A DNA stretch of 6,010 nt from Clostridioides sp. (GCA_031272305.1 JAISUA010000092.1:1-6010), one strand, 5' to 3'. Positions 1-5,568 are shown, counted from the first letter of the stretch. A program made the numbers and translations. Notes: generated by a model from the sequence alone, not told the origin.

Positions 1-54
1 ACTCAACCTACTCAACCTACTCAACCCACTCAACCCACTCAGCCTACTGCTCCA
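1..54 (+). repeat. 9-bp coding tandem repeat, (TQP)n linker
   Basis: Five consecutive 9-bp units, ACTCAACCT or ACTCAACCC with the last ACTCAGCCT, encode Thr-Gln-Pro. A diverged sixth unit encodes Thr-Ala-Pro. Differences between units are nearly all silent third-position changes, so the amino-acid repeat seems to be selected. The array begins at the window edge and probably continues upstream. It reads as a flexible spacer joining the propeller to an unseen N-terminal part, and its length may vary between strains by slippage. Confidence 0.85.
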
Positions 55-1086
55 ACATTTTCTTGTAATATTTATTCTATAGATCCTCGTTCAAACACTG
101 TAATCGTCATCGATCCTGATACAAATACTATTATTTGTACTATAGATGTAGGCGAATTTCCTTTATCATACGAGAATAATACAAATAACAACACTACTTA
201 TATAGTGAATTCCGCAAGTGACGATCTATCTGTCATCGACAACTATACCAACACAGTTATATGTACTATCTCTGTAGGAGTCGACCCTCCGTTTGCAAAG
301 CTAAACAACTTCAATAATTCACTATATATTGCAAATTCATCTTCTGAAGATATATCTGTTATAGATATAAATACTAACACAGTTATCTCTACTATCCCTA
401 TGGACAGTTCTATTTCATCAATGCTTATAGATAAAAATACTGGATATGTCTATGTACCACATTCAGCTGGTATATCTGTTATCGATCCTAACAGCAATAC
501 TATCATTTGTACTATAAATAATGGTAGCTCTTCGTCAGCATCTCTTTTACAAAATTCTAATAATAATGATATATATTCTATGAACTATGCTCTTGATAAC
601 ATCTCAGTAATAAATCCTAGTACAAATACTGTAATATGTACTATTCAATTAGCTTCAAACCCCGATGAAATAGCTTTCTCTGGCAACAATAATTATCTTT
701 ATGTTATGTATAATTCATATACAGCTAATAAAAACAATCTTTCTGTGATTGATACAACTACAAACACGATTGTTAGCACATTAAATATCTTGCATTCACC
801 AATAACTATGTCATCTAGTTTAGATGGAAATACAATTTATATATCAGACGATGACCCTCCTGCTATTGTCGTTTTGGATTCTAACAATGCTACTGTTGTT
901 ACTAGTATTCCTTTAGATTCCGATGTTCGCAATTTATATCAAATGCCTTTTAATAATCTAATATATTTCAAAAATCCAACAGACGATGGAATACTAGTAC
1001 TGGATCCTGTTACAAATACTATTATTTCTTCAATTTATACAGGAACATTTGCAGGTATTATCTACTCAAACTGTTCAACAAATTAA
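1..1086 (+). CDS. YVTN-type seven-bladed beta-propeller protein, 5' truncated by window edge
   Basis: The frame is open from base 1 to the TAA at 1084-1086 (361 residues in the window), so the true start lies upstream. A GTG at 205 is internal: propeller repeats already occur before it. The first 18 residues are a (TQP)5-TAP linker. After it come eight copies of a strand pair of the form [IL]SVID-x3-NT[VI]I-x-TI, at about residues 36, 78, 120, 160, 203, 249, 291 and 333, spaced 40-46 residues apart. Between them lie seven loop cores of the type LYIANSSSED. Eight strand pairs around seven cores fit a seven-bladed propeller closed by N- and C-terminal strands. YVTN/YncE-like propellers are usually extracytoplasmic binding or scaffold domains; no catalytic residues are evident. 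Four of the eight strand pairs carry Cys (ICTI). The Thr/Pro linker suggests a surface or secreted multidomain protein, but the signal peptide would lie outside the window. The fold call is firm; the function is unknown. Confidence 0.88.
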   Translation, partial: TQPTQPTQPTQPTQPTAPTFSCNIYSIDPRSNTVIVIDPDTNTIICTIDVGEFPLSYENNTNNNTTYIVNSASDDLSVIDNYTNTVICTISVGVDPPFAKLNNFNNSLYIANSSSEDISVIDINTNTVISTIPMDSSISSMLIDKNTGYVYVPHSAGISVIDPNSNTIICTINNGSSSSASLLQNSNNNDIYSMNYALDNISVINPSTNTVICTIQLASNPDEIAFSGNNNYLYVMYNSYTANKNNLSVIDTTTNTIVSTLNILHSPITMSSSLDGNTIYISDDDPPAIVVLDSNNATVVTSIPLDSDVRNLYQMPFNNLIYFKNPTDDGILVLDPVTNTIISSIYTGTFAGIIYSNCSTN

Positions 1087-1093
1087 ATATACT

Positions 1094-1239
1094 TGAAGTG
1101 TTGATAATAATACCAAGATAATAAGTCTTGAAAACACTGAGATAGAAAATTTTAAATTTTCGTAATCGAAGTTTCCTACTTAGTTCGAACGTAAATTTAC
1201 GTTTTTAAACGAAAATTTAGTTCTCATAATAAGACTTAT
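1094..1239 (+). repeat. Left copy of dispersed palindromic element (inverted relative to 3972-4092)
   Basis: Positions 1112-1232 match the reverse complement of 3972-4092 over 121 bp without gaps, with 11 differences counted by eye. Weaker similarity with short indels reaches back to about 1094. The copy is bounded by ATAAGTCTT (1121-1129) and its reverse complement AAGACTTAT (1231-1239). Inside, 1193-1204 pairs with 1207-1218 with one mismatch, and AGTGTT (1097-1102) can pair with AACACT (1133-1138). It begins just after the propeller stop codon and has no plausible reading frame. It could be a MITE-like element, a REP/BIME-type element, or a structured RNA. No transposase or clear target-site duplication is visible. 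Confidence 0.85.
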
Positions 1240-1263
1240 CATAATGATTTTATGTTCAAATAA

Positions 1264-1374
1264 ATAGGAGCTGGTGAATGTTATCTGTAAAATTCAATTT
1301 GATGCTTGGATTCACACAAAGTGTAGAAGCATCGAATGAATCTGAAAATAACTTCATCAACTCCTATATTTTTT
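1264..1374 (+). terminator. 104-bp near-palindrome followed by a T-run, possible bidirectional terminator
   Basis: ATAGGAG (1264-1270) pairs with CTCCTAT (1361-1367). The arms keep pairing inward through TGAA/TTCA, GTTAT/ATAAC, ATTCA/TGAAT and GATGCTT/AAGCATC, with a few bulges and G-U pairs, to a loop near ACACAAAGTGT. The plus strand continues into ATTTTTT, so the hairpin could end transcription of the propeller gene. The minus-strand genes converge on the same place, but their side has a weaker T-run. The stem is much longer than a normal intrinsic terminator, so a degenerate mobile-element palindrome is an alternative. The plus arm also carries AGGAG, then ATG at 1278 and a 32-codon frame to TAA at 1376; this is treated as a finding rather than called as a gene. 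Confidence 0.4.
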
Positions 1375-1397
1375 AACTAAATAATATGATAAATAAA

Positions 1398-1509
1398 ATT
1401 TTGATTTGATTTTATTCAGTTTTAGTGATTTTTTTGGTTTTGTTGATTTTATTTTTCTTTATTTATTTTATTTAGTCTTATTCGATTTTATTTTTTTGTT
1501 TTATTGATT
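1398..1509. other. T-rich low-complexity spacer with degenerate GATTTTATT repeats
   Basis: GATTTTATT-like motifs start at 1408, 1445, 1484 and 1506, with irregular spacing of 37, 39 and 22 bp. On the minus strand this is an A-rich stretch directly after the membrane-protein stop codon, and the last motif overlaps that gene's final codons. It looks like decayed duplications of the gene's 3' end. No hairpin, coding frame or promoter could be supported here. Confidence 0.5.
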
Positions 1510-2157
1510 TTATTTTGCTTTTTTTAGTTCTACTCCTCTTTTTTTGTTATAATGCATTGCAAATAGCATTATTGAAAGTGCTGATAAACAATTGATAAAT
1601 GGACCATACAATGTAAAGAAGTTAAATACATCAAGTGCTACTACCATAAGTAAATTTCTAATTAATAACATAAACATAGAACTTGGAATTTCCGTATTTC
1701 CTTTGATTATTCCAACTATACGCATATATGTTGGTACTATTGCTGTTGTTACGAATACTGACATACAAATGTTACTAACTAGTTTTGGATCTATTGTTGT
1801 AAATATTTTTGAACCAAACAATCCTATTACGAAAAGTCCTCCAGCAAGCACTAAACAGATTATATCAAAAGATCCTGCTTTTCTCTTTTCTTTATCTGAT
1901 TTTACGAATGCAAGTACCATTACTACTGCACAACTTACAAAAAGTAAAAAAGGTGTTATTAATCCAATTACACCAACTCCTTGAGTAAATGTCATTAAAA
2001 ATCCACATGCAGTAAGTGCCGTGAATATTATCCACGAAAAAGCATTTGTAGATGCTTGATTTTTTATAAGTGCAACAATCAATCTTACATATGATGCTAT
2101 ACCAAATCCTGATGCAAGAACTGCACATACTAAACGAAAAACGTCTATTGCTTTCAT
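1510..2157 (-). CDS. Seven-helix membrane protein with SWEET/PQ-loop-like internal duplication
   Basis: A 215-residue, strongly hydrophobic protein. Probable membrane segments are about residues 8-31, 40-58, 61-85, 97-116, 127-151, 159-177 and 183-203, with a charged loop (KSDKEKRKAG) at 86-95 and a basic tail (NKKRGVELKKAK). The first and fifth segments share a pattern: SYVRLIVALIKN at 22-33 and PTYMRIVGIIKG at 142-153, each followed by a polar stretch and another helix. This gives a 3+1+3 arrangement like SWEET sugar transporters and other PQ-loop proteins. The Pro-Gln pair itself is absent, so family membership is inferred from topology. The ATG is supported by GGAGG six bases upstream. 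It follows the lyase gene on the same strand after 141 bp and may share its transcript; a TATAAT at 2194-2189 could be a separate weak promoter. The substrate is unknown. Transport of an amino acid or related small molecule is only a guess from the neighbour. Confidence 0.82.
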   Translation of the reverse strand: MKAIDVFRLVCAVLASGFGIASYVRLIVALIKNQASTNAFSWIIFTALTACGFLMTFTQGVGVIGLITPFLLFVSCAVVMVLAFVKSDKEKRKAGSFDIICLVLAGGLFVIGLFGSKIFTTIDPKLVSNICMSVFVTTAIVPTYMRIVGIIKGNTEIPSSMFMLLIRNLLMVVALDVFNFFTLYGPFINCLSALSIMLFAMHYNKKRGVELKKAK

Positions 2158-2205
2158 AATTTTCCTCCCTATTATTGACTTACAATAAATTATAATATTT
2201 TTTTC

Positions 2206-2329
2206 CTAGATACTAGCTTTTTAAATTAGAATTTTTTTATATACTAGCTTTTTAGATTATCTTTTTTCTACATACTAGCTTTTTAGATTATCTTTTTCCT
2301 ACATACTAGCTTTTTTAAATGCTTGTTCT
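2206..2329 (-). repeat. 31-bp tandem repeat made from the 3' end of the lyase gene
   Basis: There are four units with exact 31-bp spacing: 2206-2236, 2237-2267, 2268-2298 and 2299-2329. Units 2 and 3 differ at 3 of 31 positions and units 1 and 2 at 6. The fourth matches unit 3 over its first 17 bp and contains the real end of the lyase gene (codons for KASM and TAG). On the minus strand each unit repeats AAAAAGCTAGTAT followed by a stop codon (TAG, TAG, TAA, TAG in transcription order). Because 31 is not a multiple of three, successive copies put stops in all three frames after the gene. Serial duplication by slippage or unequal exchange is the simplest explanation. Confidence 0.9.
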
Positions 2330-3492
2330 AGATCATCTATAAGATCCTCGACATCTTCTATTCCAACAGACATACGAACTTGTGTAGGTGATATTCCTGC
2401 AAGTGCTAATTCTTCTTCTGACAAGCTATGATGTGTTTGACTTGCTGGATGCTCGATCAAACTTTCTACTCCTCCAAGACTTACAGCTAATTTCACTATT
2501 TTCAATTCGTCGATAAATTTCTTTGTTTTTTCAAAGTCTAGACTTGTTTCAAAAGCAATCATTCCACCAAAATTACGCATTTGTTTCTTGGCGATTTCAT
2601 GGTAAGGATTTGATTTCAATCCTGGATAATATACATTTTTAATGTATTTAGATTTTTCAAGATACTCAGCGATTTTCATAGCATTTTCACAGTGTCTTTG
2701 CATTCTTACAGGAAGTGTTGCTATACCTCTCATCACTAGGAACGCATTATCAGGTGACAATACTGAACCTGTTGCACATTCAATACCTACGAATCTTATT
2801 TCTAACATATCTTTTTTGCTTCCAAATATAGCTCCTCCAATAATATCAGAATGTCCTCCTAGATATTTCGTCATAGAACAAACCACTATATCCACTCCTA
2901 GAGTGATTGGATTTTGAAGATATGGAGAAGGAAAGGTATTGTCGATTACTACCTTTATATCTTTATTGAACTCATGTGCTATTGTTGATATTTTTTCGAT
3001 ATCATTCACCTTTAGTGTAGGATTGCATGGAGATTCAAAATAAACAATAGCTGTATTTTGTTTAAGAGATTTTTGAAATAATTCAAAATCTGTGAAATCT
3101 ACATAGTCAATTTCAACACCAAATTTTTTTAATAATTTTTCGAATAAGCCATGTGTATCTCCATATAGAGCTGTATCTGCTAATACATGATCTCCTTGTT
3201 TCAAGAATGTCCACATAACACTTGAAATAGCTCCTATTCCACTTCCAGTAACCACTGCTGACTCTGCTTTTTCTAGCTCAGCCAAAGTATATTCTAGAGA
3301 TTCTGTAGTAGGATTTCCAAGTCTTGAATATGCAAATACACCTCCATCTCCATTGAAAAATTTCTCTGCTCTTTGACCAGATTCTTCTATGTCTTTAAAT
3401 TCAAAAGTAGAAGTTCTATAAACTGGCACAGTAACAGAACCAAATTGATCCTTTAGTCTTTTTCCATGTATTGCTTTTGTGTTTAATTTCAA
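2299..3492 (-). CDS. megL: L-methionine gamma-lyase (PLP-dependent, Cys/Met metabolism family)
   Basis: A PLP enzyme predicted to cleave L-methionine to methanethiol, 2-oxobutanoate and ammonia in the cytoplasm. Members of the family can also act on cysteine or homocysteine. Numbering below is from the upstream GTG at 3501 (400 aa); the preferred TTG start removes three residues. The PLP-phosphate motif YSRLGNPT has Tyr58 and Arg60. Tyr113 lies in ALYGDTH, Asp187 in VVIDNTF, the Schiff-base Lys212 in SMTKYLGGHSD, Ser341 in VSLGGVESL, and Arg377 in VRMSVGIEDVEDL. VLSPDNAFLVMRGI and the following RMQRHCENA resemble the corresponding part of Pseudomonas methionine gamma-lyase, favouring this over cystathionine gamma-lyase or gamma-synthase. 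Asp115 stands where characterised methionine gamma-lyases have a conserved Cys (Cys116 in P. putida), so substrate preference could be altered. Length is normal for the family. It is first in a possible two-gene transcript. The alternative is a cystathionine/homocysteine lyase of the same family. Confidence 0.85.
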   Translation of the reverse strand: MKLNTKAIHGKRLKDQFGSVTVPVYRTSTFEFKDIEESGQRAEKFFNGDGGVFAYSRLGNPTTESLEYTLAELEKAESAVVTGSGIGAISSVMWTFLKQGDHVLADTALYGDTHGLFEKLLKKFGVEIDYVDFTDFELFQKSLKQNTAIVYFESPCNPTLKVNDIEKISTIAHEFNKDIKVVIDNTFPSPYLQNPITLGVDIVVCSMTKYLGGHSDIIGGAIFGSKKDMLEIRFVGIECATGSVLSPDNAFLVMRGIATLPVRMQRHCENAMKIAEYLEKSKYIKNVYYPGLKSNPYHEIAKKQMRNFGGMIAFETSLDFEKTKKFIDELKIVKLAVSLGGVESLIEHPASQTHHSLSEEELALAGISPTQVRMSVGIEDVEDLIDDLEQAFKKASM

Positions 3493-3496
3493 TTGA

Positions 3497-3504
3497 ATCA
3501 CCTC
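3497..3504 (-). promoter_or_regulatory. Shine-Dalgarno site that argues for the TTG start of the lyase
   Basis: On the minus strand GAGGTGAT occupies 3504-3497. The most upstream possible start, GTG at 3501-3499, is part of this Shine-Dalgarno sequence and has no good site of its own. TTG at 3492-3490 lies six bases after GAGGTG, an ideal distance. It gives an N-terminus of MKLNTKAIHG, which looks normal for this family. The start is therefore placed at 3492. Confidence 0.65.
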
Positions 3505-3511
3505 ATTAATT

Positions 3512-3525
3512 AATATTCGAATATT
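3512..3525. promoter_or_regulatory. Perfect 14-bp palindrome in the lyase leader, possible operator
   Basis: AATATTCGAATATT is a perfect palindrome lying about 20 bp before the TTG start and just upstream of the Shine-Dalgarno site. It would fall inside the 5' untranslated region of the predicted promoter at 3570-3599. It could bind a dimeric regulator, but AT-rich palindromes arise easily in DNA of this composition and no regulator gene is nearby. Confidence 0.2.
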
Positions 3526-3569
3526 TTTAGTTTTAGTCTTGAATATGTCTTAAATTCTTCATAATCTGA

Positions 3570-3599
3570 ATTATAAGCACGTTGAACTGTAGTTGTTAC
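3570..3599 (-). promoter_or_regulatory. Candidate sigma-A promoter for the lyase gene
   Basis: A perfect -10 box TATAAT reads on the minus strand at 3575-3570. A partial -35 box GTAACA (4 of 6 matches to TTGACA) lies at 3599-3594, 18 bp upstream of the -10. This predicts a transcript start near 3563 and a leader of about 70 nt. Chance matches are common in AT-rich DNA, so support is moderate to low. Confidence 0.35.
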
Positions 3600-3635
3600 G
3601 TTTATTTTGATAAATATTAGAAGTGTTTCTTATGT

Positions 3636-3727
3636 AAGTATATACTCTAGAAACTTTATCTTTTCTAAGTGTGTATTCTAGAGACTTTATTTTTCTAAGT
3701 GTATACTCTAAAAACTTCATCTTTTCA
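3636..3727 (-). repeat. Three tandem units of about 31 bp upstream of the lyase
   Basis: Units are 3636-3666 (31 bp), 3667-3696 (30 bp) and 3697-3727 (31 bp). The outer two differ at 4 of 31 positions. On the minus strand a 66-codon frame (ATG at 3771, stop at 3571) runs through them. It encodes KFLEYTLRK and KSLEYTLRK from two units, but the third is read in a shifted frame as KVSRVYTYI. The weak ribosome binding site and the frame slip make a real protein doubtful, so it is not called as a gene. Confidence 0.8.
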
Positions 3728-3821
3728 CACTTCAAAGCAAGTATGGAAATTAGATAGCCAAAATTAAACATTTTTATCTAACGTTTTCCCATACCTGCTA
3801 TTTTTATAAAAAATAACTTAT

Positions 3822-3855
3822 AACAAATCTTTTTGATTAACAAATTTTTTTGATT
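3822..3855. repeat. 17-bp tandem duplication in AT-rich spacer
   Basis: 3822-3838 and 3839-3855 are adjacent 17-bp units (AACAAATCTTTTTGATT and AACAAATTTTTTTGATT) with a single difference, followed by AACA as the start of a third. The surrounding 3772-3971 is very AT-rich, and nothing else there could be supported. Confidence 0.75.
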
Positions 3856-3971
3856 AACATATATGTTTTATTAATTCTATTATACAAAATTTTATAAAAA
3901 AAATCTTCCATATTTTTTTAAGTTTTCAAGGTTTTTTATTAAATTTTTCATAATAAATATAATAATAGTTG

Positions 3972-4092
3972 TTATTATGAGAACTAAATTTTCGTTGAAA
4001 AACGAAAATTTACGTTCGAACCAAGTAGGAAACTTTGATAACGAAAATCAAAGATTTTATATCTCAGTTTTTTCAAGACTTATTACCTTGGT
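3972..4092 (-). repeat. Right copy of the dispersed palindromic element
   Basis: This is the reverse-complement match of 1112-1232: 121 bp, ungapped, 11 differences. It carries a perfect 11-bp stem, AAATTTTCGTT (3986-3996) with AACGAAAATTT (4001-4011), around a GAAA tetraloop. A second perfect 7-bp stem is CTTTGAT (4033-4039) with ATCAAAG (4047-4053). The first stem also forms in the left copy with one mismatch; the second does not. It has no coding frame of note. It continues directly into the direct-repeat block at 4073-4213. Confidence 0.88.
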
Positions 4093-4213
4093 TTTATTTC
4101 AACTTCCTATAAGTCTTATTATGAGAAGTTCATTATAATTGAAAGCGAAGCTTTCAGAACTTCGAATATCAAGACTTATTACCTTGGTTTTATTTCAACT
4201 TCCTATAAGTCTT
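4073..4213. repeat. Perfect 45-bp direct repeat pair enclosing a hairpin module
   Basis: 4073-4117 and 4169-4213 are identical over 45 bp and lie 96 bp apart. Each copy starts TCAAGACTTAT and ends ATAAGTCTT, so it carries 9-bp inverted ends of its own. Between them, 4109-4179 forms a 71-bp unit also bounded by these 9-mers. Its core is a nested hairpin: GAAGTTC (4125-4131) pairs with GAACTTC (4157-4163), and TGAAAGC (4140-4146) pairs with GCTTTCA (4150-4156) around GAA. The block ends 9 bp past the methyltransferase stop codon, so it would lie in that gene's 3' untranslated region. No T-run follows the hairpins, so they are not classic terminators. Confidence 0.9.
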
Positions 4214-4222
4214 TTTATATAC

Positions 4223-5290
4223 TTAAATATTCTTTGTAGAGCCAAATATTCTTGCAGCATCCACTACTGCTTGTATATTTTCTGCTTTTGTTCCTATTGG
4301 AACTGCACAACCTGATGCTAGTATGTGACCTCTTGGATTGTCTTTTCCTTTTATGATGCATTGTTCTGCTGCGTTATATATGTCTTCTACTTCTCCTAAG
4401 TATATTACATTTACTGGATCAATGTTTCCTACAATAGTGACTTTGTCACCATATGCTTCTTTTAGATCGTTTATGTCTTCTGCATTATCAAGACTTATAC
4501 TTGTAGCTCCTGCCGCTATCATATTTCCCCATATTTTTTTACTTTTTCCACAGATATGGATAGTAAGTCCACTTCCTGTTCTCTCACGAATTCTATCAGC
4601 ACATCTTTTGATATATGGCTGTGCAAATTCTTCAAAGTTTTTCGCACTTATAAGAGTTCCTGATGCTGTAGGTTCTGCTAAACTTGGTGCTATTCCAAGA
4701 TCGCAAGCAGCATCTATATAATTCAATACACTTTGAGTAGCTATTTCTAAAAGTTTGTGAACTTCTTCTCTGTGTTTTGTCAAATCTCTTAAAAATATAT
4801 CTGTTCCTCTCAAAAATGCTGCTGCTGTGAAAGGTCCTCCTACTGATGTTCCAACAAATACTTCTTTTCCTATAGCTTCTTGTAATTTTTTAAGTGATTC
4901 TATGCAATTAGTTACTCTTCCTGCATTTCTCATATCTATAGGCTCAAGTTTGGAAAGCTCACTATAATCTACAATAGCTCCACTTTTTACAATTGGTGTG
5001 CTGTTTTCAGGATACACAAGATGACTTCCCATAGCTTCTGGTATCCCAGAAAGTCCTGGTCCTATTGCAACTGAATCACCTCTGAATTTTTCGAAACCTT
5101 TGATATTTACATCTACAAGAATATCTGGATTGTGGTGATATTCTCTAACGGTATGTCCAAAAATCGGTGCTAAACATTCCCCTAAGAATGGGTTGCACGG
5201 AATTCTGTCAATGTCTTTTCCTGTAGCATATGCTATCATTCTTTCTCTTGGAGTCATTTCATCTTTGTGAATAGTATAAATGTCGTTCAT
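4223..5290 (-). CDS. Uroporphyrinogen decarboxylase-family (MtaA/CmuA-like) corrinoid methyltransferase
   Basis: A 355-residue cytoplasmic TIM-barrel protein of the UroD superfamily. It opens with MTPRERMIAYATGKDIDRIP (12-31), the usual N-terminal motif. The zinc site of methylcobamide:thiol methyltransferases is present as His245-x-Cys247 (IHICGK) and Cys328 (ASGCAVP). The GNIDPV motif is at 288-293 and GTKAENIQAVV at 333-343. True uroporphyrinogen decarboxylases lack this HxC...C pattern, so a role in moving methyl groups between a corrinoid protein and an acceptor thiol or other carrier is more likely than haem synthesis. The actual methyl donor and acceptor cannot be read. The ATG has AGGAG five bases upstream. 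The gene stands alone here: no corrinoid-binding protein or partner methyltransferase lies within the window, and about 470 bp of non-coding DNA precede it. Length fits the family. Confidence 0.82.
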   Translation of the reverse strand: MNDIYTIHKDEMTPRERMIAYATGKDIDRIPCNPFLGECLAPIFGHTVREYHHNPDILVDVNIKGFEKFRGDSVAIGPGLSGIPEAMGSHLVYPENSTPIVKSGAIVDYSELSKLEPIDMRNAGRVTNCIESLKKLQEAIGKEVFVGTSVGGPFTAAAFLRGTDIFLRDLTKHREEVHKLLEIATQSVLNYIDAACDLGIAPSLAEPTASGTLISAKNFEEFAQPYIKRCADRIRERTGSGLTIHICGKSKKIWGNMIAAGATSISLDNAEDINDLKEAYGDKVTIVGNIDPVNVIYLGEVEDIYNAAEQCIIKGKDNPRGHILASGCAVPIGTKAENIQAVVDAARIFGSTKNI

Positions 5291-5505
5291 AAAATCTCCT
5301 CAACTTTCTAACTGAATAGTGACATATTTATTCTAGTTATTTTTAATATTTTGATATTTTTGTAGTTAATAAACTATTTCTTATTCCCTGTTTTTTAAAA
5401 AACTCATATTTTTATAGACACATCTTTTTTATAGCTTAGTAATTCCTGAACCTTACTAAATTAAATTTTTTACTCTATTATTATTTTAAGATTTTTTGGC
5501 ATTAG

Positions 5506-5568
5506 TTGTAAATACCTTGCATTATATTATTTTTCTATTGTAAATATATACTGTATATTATTTTTCTA
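5506..5568. repeat. Imperfect tandem duplication of about 31 bp
   Basis: 5506-5537 (32 bp) and 5538-5568 (31 bp) both begin TTGTAAATA and end TATATTATTTTTCTA, differing in the middle and by one base in length. The 16-bp stretch TATATTATTTTTCTAT recurs at 5523 and 5554, exactly 31 bp apart. The low sequence complexity lowers its significance. Confidence 0.65.

Noticed and set aside
1592..1984. 130-codon plus-strand frame
   Set aside because: Lies antisense inside the membrane-protein gene and has no ribosome site; a shadow of the real frame.
1892..2128. 78-codon minus-strand frame in another phase
   Set aside because: Inside the membrane-protein gene; composition is unlike a real protein.
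2206..2329. CRISPR array
   Set aside because: The 31-bp units are directly adjacent with no unique spacers, and no cas genes are present.
2642..2917. 91-codon plus-strand frame
   Set aside because: Antisense to well-conserved lyase motifs, with no independent support.
3571..3771. 66-codon minus-strand frame with LEYTLRK repeats
   Set aside because: It rests on the 31-bp tandem array. The third unit is frame-shifted, the ribosome site is weak, and a candidate lyase promoter overlaps its stop. Kept as a repeat only.
4013..4023. tRNA-like T-loop (GGTTCGAAC on the minus strand, shared with the left copy)
   Set aside because: It has no matching T-stem, anticodon arm or acceptor stem around it in either copy, so it is not a tRNA gene.
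4490..4498. A seventh AAGACTTAT inside the methyltransferase gene
   Set aside because: It encodes part of the normal protein and none of the surrounding repeat module is present; most likely coincidence.
4338..4721. 127-codon plus-strand frame
   Set aside because: Antisense to the methyltransferase zinc-site region; a shadow.
5291..5500. Cobalamin riboswitch upstream of the methyltransferase
   Set aside because: I looked for the conserved B12-box type core on the minus strand and found only AT-rich sequence.
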